A DNA stretch of 64,000 bases. Origin: Acidimicrobiales bacterium. GTDB taxonomy: Bacteria; Actinomycetota; Acidimicrobiia; Acidimicrobiales; JADJXE01. Both the position numbers and the translations under genes were made by a program. Under the pieces are notes generated by a model. The model saw only the letters and a program-made list of their open reading frames with translations. It made no database searches and was not told where the DNA came from. The stretch is taken from positions 1,563,001 through 1,627,000 of the forward strand of contig JADJXE010000001.1 of assembly GCA_016716005.1 (NCBI GenBank). The letters run 5' to 3'. Positions 59,089-64,000 of the stretch are shown one piece after another; the first letter of the stretch is position 1; every line of letters starts with the position of its first letter.

Positions 59089-59799
59089 TCATGTTGCTCG
59101 CTCATGGCTGTCACCGTGCGCCGAGCATCGCGCCGCCGCCAGCCCGAGCGAGGAGCGCTCGGCGCGCATCTTCACTCCTCGGAGCATGTCCTTCGACATG
59201 ATGAAGTCGGCGGGAACGATCCCCACCCAGCCGCCGAGGGTCAGCCACCAGGGGCTGGTCGTCCATCGTGAACGGAAGTGGAATCGCGTGCGGCGACCTT
59301 CGTCGAGCGGTGTCAGGACGAAGGCCCACGACCAGTCGAGTGTTGCGTGCGCCCGCCAGCTCATGGGCAGGTGGCTGTTGGAGTGCATCACGAGTGCTCG
59401 CTCGCGTTCGATCTCCTCGACGATGAGACCGCACTCGGTGTGTGGTGGGCCGTCGGGGATGAACGTGCCGATGTCGATGTCTTGGAGCTCGGGGATGATC
59501 CGGTCGGCGCTCGGTCCGTTGGCCGGGAACAACAGTCGGTCCACCCACCTCGCGGTGTACCAGCCTCCGCGCCCCCAACCCATCTGCACCAGCCACGGCC
59601 ACACCGCCGATGGAGGGGCGTCGATCGTGATCGCGTGATCGGTCACCACCTTGGGGCCACTGACGATGCGGTCCCCAGGGAGCACCTCGGATCGCTCGCG
59701 CTCGGTCGACCCGTACGTCCGACCGAGATGGATCAGTGCGACTTCGCCGAGCGTGACGGCACCGAGTGCGCCGGCGGCCCAGCGGCATCTCGTCGACAT
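59089..59799 (-). CDS. START-fold (SRPBCC/polyketide-cyclase-like) protein
   Basis: A 236-residue protein with one N-terminal hydrophobic segment (AAGALGAVTLGEVALIHLG) and a START/Bet v1-type domain, whose signature here is TIDAPPSAVWPWLVQMGWGRGGWYTA followed by a long IIPELQDIDIGTFIPDG strand and a C-terminal helix. Such domains bind hydrophobic ligands or act as cyclases. ATG 59799 follows CGAGGGGG. It is the last gene of the leftward cassette starting at 62276 and closely resembles the protein at 61273, so the two are paralogues on either side of a hydrolase. Confidence 0.78.
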   Translation of the reverse strand: MSTRCRWAAGALGAVTLGEVALIHLGRTYGSTERERSEVLPGDRIVSGPKVVTDHAITIDAPPSAVWPWLVQMGWGRGGWYTARWVDRLLFPANGPSADRIIPELQDIDIGTFIPDGPPHTECGLIVEEIERERALVMHSNSHLPMSWRAHATLDWSWAFVLTPLDEGRRTRFHFRSRWTTSPWWLTLGGWVGIVPADFIMSKDMLRGVKMRAERSSLGLAAARCSAHGDSHERAT

Positions 59800-59816
59800 G
59801 GCGACCCCCTCGCCTG

Positions 59817-61268
59817 TCAACGCAGACTCTCGTCGAGGAACTCGACGACTCGCTGCTGCCAGCTGTCCGGTCGTGTTTCGTACCCGCCGGTGTGGTCGGC
59901 TCCGTCGACGTTCCACACCGTCACCCGTTCGCTCGCCCCGGCTCGGATGTAGGCAGCGGCGTGAGCCTCGTCGTCCACGTTGCCGGCCGTGATCAGCAGG
60001 AAGCGAGTGCCGGGCGCGTTCACCACCGCCGATCGCAGGGAGATGGGCGGCGACGCCTCGGTGAGGTAGTCGGTGATGCCGTTCTGCACCTTCTCGACCT
60101 GCTCCTGCAACCAGCCACGCCAGCCGTACACATCGGAGAGCCACGCCTTGTCGGCCGCCTGGCGAGCGGTCGCTCCTTCGGCCACCACGGCTCGGATCCG
60201 CGGATCTGCTGCGGCGGCGCCGATGGCCTCCTCGCCTCCCATGGAGAACCCGACGACGCCGATCCGATCGGGCTCGACCTCGGCACGCGATGCCAGGAAC
60301 TCGGTGCCGGCGGCGATGTCCAGGTCGCCGTACCAGCCGAAGTCCATGGCGGTCCCGTCACTGTCGCCGTGGCCTCGAGCGTCGATGAGCACGACCGAAT
60401 ACCCGCTACGGGCGAGAACTGCAGCCTGGTCGAGCACGTCGGATCGGGTGGAGCCAGCGCCATGCATGACCACCACCCCGGCGCCGTTGGTGCCCGGCAC
60501 GTACCAGGCGGCCAACTCCACGCCGTCGGTCGTCGTCACCGTGACCGACTCGAACTCCAACCCCCGCGCCGACGGCGTCGACGTGACGTCGGTGGAGGGC
60601 ACCGTGGTGGCCGCCACCGACGGCGCGACGACCGATACGGCTGCGGCGACGACGGTCAGCACTGCTGCGCCTCCCACCACCTTGCCCAGGCGATGCCGAC
60701 CCCGCAGTGCCGAGGCGGCACCGACGACGACCAAGGCGACCCCTGAGAGCAGCACGATGATCGACACGACGGAGATGACGGTGAGGCCGTTCTTGACCGG
60801 ATGCGGCAACAGACCGATACCGACAGCGGCGAGGATCGAACCGACGGCGACGAAGAGGACCCCGCGACGGCGAGGGCTCAGGGTGACGCGTCGCGAGGCG
60901 GCAACGAAGTAGATGCCGACGGCCAGGTATGCCGGCTGGAAGAAGGAGAACGCCCGTATCACGGCGACTTGGACGACGATCCACACGATGAGCGACAGCC
61001 CGACGACGAGCGCCACGTCATCGGTCCTCGGCCCGCCGGTCCAGGCCGACCAGGCGAGCACGGTGAGGGGAACGCCCACGATGACTGCGAGCGCCAGTCC
61101 AGCGAGAACCAGGCTGTCGAACGGCAGACGATCGTTGATGGACGCACCGAAGTCGGTACCGCCCGTGACCAGCCCGACAGCACCCGCCCACGCCGCGAAC
61201 GCGTTGAAGGCGGCGAAGCCGGCCAACCACGGCCGGCGGGTCCGCGGGCTCGGGGACGACGTCGTCAC
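59817..61268 (-). CDS. Membrane-anchored alpha/beta hydrolase
   Basis: A 483-residue protein. Residues 1-230 contain about six membrane helices; a linker is followed by an alpha/beta hydrolase domain (about 245-483) with VVMHGAGSTRSD, the nucleophile GFSMGGEEAIG near 345, and GADHTGGYE holding the catalytic His. The combination suggests a lipid or membrane-substrate esterase facing outside. It starts at GTG 61268, four bases after the preceding gene's stop, and ends 17 bases before the next START-fold gene. Confidence 0.85.
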   Translation of the reverse strand: MTTSSPSPRTRRPWLAGFAAFNAFAAWAGAVGLVTGGTDFGASINDRLPFDSLVLAGLALAVIVGVPLTVLAWSAWTGGPRTDDVALVVGLSLIVWIVVQVAVIRAFSFFQPAYLAVGIYFVAASRRVTLSPRRRGVLFVAVGSILAAVGIGLLPHPVKNGLTVISVVSIIVLLSGVALVVVGAASALRGRHRLGKVVGGAAVLTVVAAAVSVVAPSVAATTVPSTDVTSTPSARGLEFESVTVTTTDGVELAAWYVPGTNGAGVVVMHGAGSTRSDVLDQAAVLARSGYSVVLIDARGHGDSDGTAMDFGWYGDLDIAAGTEFLASRAEVEPDRIGVVGFSMGGEEAIGAAAADPRIRAVVAEGATARQAADKAWLSDVYGWRGWLQEQVEKVQNGITDYLTEASPPISLRSAVVNAPGTRFLLITAGNVDDEAHAAAYIRAGASERVTVWNVDGADHTGGYETRPDSWQQRVVEFLDESLR

Positions 61269-61272
61269 GCGG

Positions 61273-61944
61273 TCACCCCTCGATGAGCGGCTGGCTCGCC
61301 ACGGCAGGATGGACGAGGGACTCGGCTCGGGCTTTGATGCCGCGCATCATCCGGCGGTTCATCGCGAAGTCGCCGAACTCCAGCAGGACCACGCTGAGCG
61401 AAGCGCTCAAAGGAGCTCGCCGGTCGTAGAGGGCCCTGATGCGATTGACGAGTCGCGTGCCGCCGTCGCTCGACGAGGTCAACTGCCACGACCACGTCGA
61501 GTCCGGCTTCGTCCACAGCAGCCAGCGCTCGACCTCGAACGAGTCGACTCGAAACGCTGTCCGCTCCGTCGGTGGCGGCTTCGGCACCATTGGCACCCAG
61601 TGTCCGACGTGCAGGTCCTGCCATGCAGCTTCGATGGTCGTCGCACTCGGGCGGCCGCGGTTGTCGAGCAGGTCATGGCTGTACCACCCGGCACGTGTGC
61701 AACCGATCTGCACGAGCCACGGCCACACCAGTGTCGGCGGCGCGGCGATGGTGATCGCACGTGTCGCGCGGAACTGTGCGCCCGGGAGCTGGTCATCGCC
61801 GGGCATGCCTGCCCGGACCTCGCTCGACGTGGCGCCCCAGTTCATGTGCCACCGTCGGTAGACCGGTGACGTCAGGAACACCGGCAGGTCGACCAGCACA
61901 TCGCCGACCTGGCTCACCAGCAACCGCCGAGTGTTCCCGCTCAT
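61273..61944 (-). CDS. START-fold (SRPBCC) protein, paralogue of the one at 59089
   Basis: A 223-residue protein with a START-type domain; its fingerprint TIAAPPTLVWPWLVQIGCTRAGWYSHD closely parallels the 59089 protein's TIDAPPSAVWPWLVQMGWGRGGWYTA. A C-terminal helix (FAMNRRMMRGIKARAES) also matches (MSKDMLRGVKMRAER). There is no clear N-terminal membrane helix here. ATG 61944 overlaps the stop of the gene upstream as ATGA. Ligand unknown. Confidence 0.8.
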   Translation of the reverse strand: MSGNTRRLLVSQVGDVLVDLPVFLTSPVYRRWHMNWGATSSEVRAGMPGDDQLPGAQFRATRAITIAAPPTLVWPWLVQIGCTRAGWYSHDLLDNRGRPSATTIEAAWQDLHVGHWVPMVPKPPPTERTAFRVDSFEVERWLLWTKPDSTWSWQLTSSSDGGTRLVNRIRALYDRRAPLSASLSVVLLEFGDFAMNRRMMRGIKARAESLVHPAVASQPLIEG

Positions 61945-62276
61945 CCCGACCGCCCTTCTCTCCGTGCACCGACCCGATCGGGTACCACGACAGGTGCCGG
62001 GGCCTCGCGATCGGGACAACCGGGCTCGAGGTAGCTGATGCCGTCCACGCGGAACTCGAGGTAGTCGAAGCTCGGTGCATCGGCAGGATGCCACGGCGCC
62101 CTGCCGAATGCGCCGATACGCCGGCCGTCGAAGCTGCGGTAGTCGGTGATCGGGGTCGACCACCGCTGCGGCGTGAACGTGCGGCCGTCGGCCGACGAGG
62201 CCACCGTCACCGCCCCTCGGTGAGCGTCGGTGTACCGACGCGTCGTCGGCCTCCCCGGGGACTTCTCCTTCGGCAT
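61941..62276 (-). CDS. Short protein resembling the C-terminal part of a DUF6544-type protein
   Basis: A 111-residue frame starting at ATG 62276 with GGAGG before it. After a basic start (MPKEKSPGRPTTRRY) it reads GRTFTPQRWSTPITDYRSFD, GRRIGAFGRAPWH and DYLEFRVDGISYLEPG, a pattern I associate with the last third of DUF6544-type proteins. The N-terminal two thirds are absent, so it may be a truncated gene that still has a start. The Asp/Glu/Arg-rich tail is disordered. It overlaps the START-fold gene by four bases. Confidence 0.55.
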   Translation of the reverse strand: MPKEKSPGRPTTRRYTDAHRGAVTVASSADGRTFTPQRWSTPITDYRSFDGRRIGAFGRAPWHPADAPSFDYLEFRVDGISYLEPGCPDREAPAPVVVPDRVGARREGRSG

Positions 62277-62422
62277 GCCTCCATCCTCGCTTCCGAGGTC
62301 TGGGGCCTCCAACGAACCCAGGGCGGTTCCCCTCGGACTGCCAACGCCAGCGACAGGCAGGAGCTCTCGCCCGTGGCATCGGCACACCGTGGGACCGGCG
62401 CTGGCTCCGCGGCCGCAGCGTT

Positions 62423-64000
62423 CTACAGCTGCCCGTCCGCCTCGAGGCGCCGGAACGCCGCCGCGCCCCAGATGGGTGGCAGGTAACACGTGACCATCCG
62501 GTAGGCGATGGCGACACCGAACGCCGTTGCGTCGTCCAGACCGGCTGCTGTGAGCAACAGGACGTAGGCGCCCTCGGACACGCCGATGCCGCCCGGAACC
62601 GGCATGATCCCCGCGAACAGGGCTACCGACACGTTGATGACGAGCAAGGTGGCCAACGGCAACGAGGTGCCGAAGGCGGCGAGCACGATGCCGAGCGTGG
62701 TCGCGAACAACAGCTCGGCGGCGAGGTTGGCGCCGAGGAGTCGGGCGACCCGGGACGGCGTTCGGAGGATCGCCACGGTCTCGATCGCCTCACGGATCCA
62801 GGGGCGAACGCGACCCAGCACCCAGTTCCGAGCGCGTGGGACCACCACCGCCAGCAGCGCCACGAGGAGCACGACCGCGATCAGCGCGGTCAGCGCAGCG
62901 AGCAGGTCCTCCTGCTGCACGTCGAAGGTGTTCTGGAAGTTGAAGTCCGCGAGTCCCAGCAGCGCGACTGACACGAGGATCAGCATCTGGATCGCGAAGC
63001 CGGCCACGCTGTCGACGACGCCGATCGACATCGCGGACACCGATGGGATGCCTCGGCGCTGGAAGAAGCGGACGCTGACCCCGACGCGTGCGAACGTCGA
63101 GGGGATCGCGAGGTTGACGAACGTGATGGCGAACTGGAGAAGAGCCACCGGTCCGAACGGGATCGGTCGCGGGCAGGCGGCGCGGGTCGACTCGGCCTGG
63201 GGCAGTCGTGGGAGCTGGCCCCATGCGAGGGCGACCAACAGGAGGGCGAGCGACGCCTGGCTGAGCGCATCGACCAGTTCGGCGACGTCGACGCCGGCCA
63301 ACATGCTGATGAAGAAGTACCCTGCCGCCGCCAGCAGCCCGGCTCGCACCAACGAGGCTGCCGAGACCCGCCGGAGCTTGGCCAACTCGGGTTCCTCGAT
63401 GCCTGCCGAACGAGCCACCGCGGCGCGAAGCTCGTCCAGATCCAGGTCGGCGTTGTCGAGCGACTGGCGGAGGCGGGTTCCCATGGCGGCGACCTGCAGG
63501 TACGGCACGACGGCCGCCAGATCCTCGGCGCCGAGACACCGACGTGCCGCGTCCACCGCTCGTCGCGGCCCCGCCAGGAGAGCCGAGCACACCAGGAGCT
63601 GAGCCACGTCGATTCGGCGCTGATCCTCGCTCGGAGCCACGACCACGCCGGCGAGGCCGTCCACCACCACGTCGCCGCCGTCGACGCGGAACAACTCAGG
63701 GGCGAGGTCACCATGTGCGAACCCCGCTGCTGCCAGGGTGAGCAACGTGTGCCACATCGCGTCGAGCAGCGCTTCGTCCACCTCGTGACCGTCGAGCGGT
63801 ACGCCCCGGACCTGCAGCACGATCAGCGCGTCGCCCCCCGTCGTCCGACCAGCGCGCACCACGCGATGCACCGGGACTCCGTCCCGAGCTGCGAACAGCG
63901 TCGCGAACGCCTCGTGCTCGGCTTGTTGGACCCGCGTCAAGGTCAGCGCCTCGGCGTCGCGGTACCACAGTGCGCGCCAGGCCTTGGCGAGCAGCTGTGA
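62423..64000 (-). CDS. LPG-synthase-type membrane protein with N-terminal kinase-like region, clipped at the right edge
   Basis: At least 525 residues; the frame is open to the last base (QLLAKAWRALWYRDAEALTL... at the edge), so the true start lies beyond 64000. Residues up to about 200 resemble an aminoglycoside-phosphotransferase/kinase-like region (AAAGFAHGDLAPELF as a catalytic-loop-like HGDL motif). The rest is a membrane region sharing ARVGVSVRFFQRRGIPS, MPVPGGIGVSEGAYVLLL and YRMVTCYLPPIWGAAAFRRLE with the protein at 32267. Role: lipid flipping or glycosyl/aminoacyl-lipid synthesis, by family. Confidence 0.85.
   Translation of the reverse strand, partial: SQLLAKAWRALWYRDAEALTLTRVQQAEHEAFATLFAARDGVPVHRVVRAGRTTGGDALIVLQVRGVPLDGHEVDEALLDAMWHTLLTLAAAGFAHGDLAPELFRVDGGDVVVDGLAGVVVAPSEDQRRIDVAQLLVCSALLAGPRRAVDAARRCLGAEDLAAVVPYLQVAAMGTRLRQSLDNADLDLDELRAAVARSAGIEEPELAKLRRVSAASLVRAGLLAAAGYFFISMLAGVDVAELVDALSQASLALLLVALAWGQLPRLPQAESTRAACPRPIPFGPVALLQFAITFVNLAIPSTFARVGVSVRFFQRRGIPSVSAMSIGVVDSVAGFAIQMLILVSVALLGLADFNFQNTFDVQQEDLLAALTALIAVVLLVALLAVVVPRARNWVLGRVRPWIREAIETVAILRTPSRVARLLGANLAAELLFATTLGIVLAAFGTSLPLATLLVINVSVALFAGIMPVPGGIGVSEGAYVLLLTAAGLDDATAFGVAIAYRMVTCYLPPIWGAAAFRRLEADGQL

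Overview
The window is about 72% GC, uses GTG starts freely, and has dense, often translationally coupled genes with strong AGGAGG-type ribosome sites plus some leaderless promoters. With a FurA-KatG pair, a mycothiol-type arsenate reductase, an LLM/F420-type oxidoreductase, a wax-ester synthase and a halohydrin-dehalogenase-like protein, it looks like chromosome of a free-living high-GC actinomycete, plausibly class Acidimicrobiia. That is inference from gene content and not a measured phylogeny. I saw no rRNA, tRNA or CRISPR array.

Layout. 0-7 kb: a clipped 3' gene end, a membrane-anchored PhoD phosphatase, arsM, two alpha/beta hydrolases, a cupin, a GAP/Sap-type exporter and a PAP2 phosphatase. 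7-20.9 kb: a ketosynthase and an acyl-CoA dehydrogenase, a Baeyer-Villiger-type flavin monooxygenase, lipoproteins, a DMT transporter, a DUF3089 hydrolase, an unusual HD-GYP protein with an exported repeat tail, and a WS/DGAT acyltransferase. 20.9-25.9 kb: two divergent operons around one AT-rich intergenic region. The leftward one (lipoprotein, halohydrin-dehalogenase-like SDR, two small coupled genes) has a textbook leaderless promoter. The rightward one is DUF2855, LLM oxidoreductase and TetR.

26-30 kb: an arsenic island (ArsR-ArsC fusion, aquaporin, a 26-codon ORF, ArsC, convergent ArsR, divergent methyltransferase, cupin) with no recognisable arsenite pump. ArsR-like half-sites here recur upstream of arsM about 26 kb away, which suggests one regulon. 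30-47.4 kb: a TPR regulator, an LPG-synthase-type membrane protein, an alkyl sulfatase divergent from a double-headed TetR regulator, a SulP transporter, a fur-katG operon behind a 19-bp palindrome and leaderless promoter, a P2-type ATPase, and a molybdate regulator with modABC.

47.4-57 kb is a zone of decay. It holds an alkyl-sulfatase relic, a GIY-YIG relic, a Dps-like half gene, the 3' end of a second katG, the tail of a tyrosine recombinase, an XRE HTH scrap, and an IS1634-like element with both terminal repeats but an internally deleted transposase. Intact genes sit between these (GerMN lipoprotein, CsbD, ferritin-like protein, two ZIP transporters, two lipoproteins). 57-64 kb: an ABC exporter pair, a coupled operon with two START-fold proteins around a membrane hydrolase, and a second LPG-synthase-type protein with an N-terminal kinase-like region running off the right edge.
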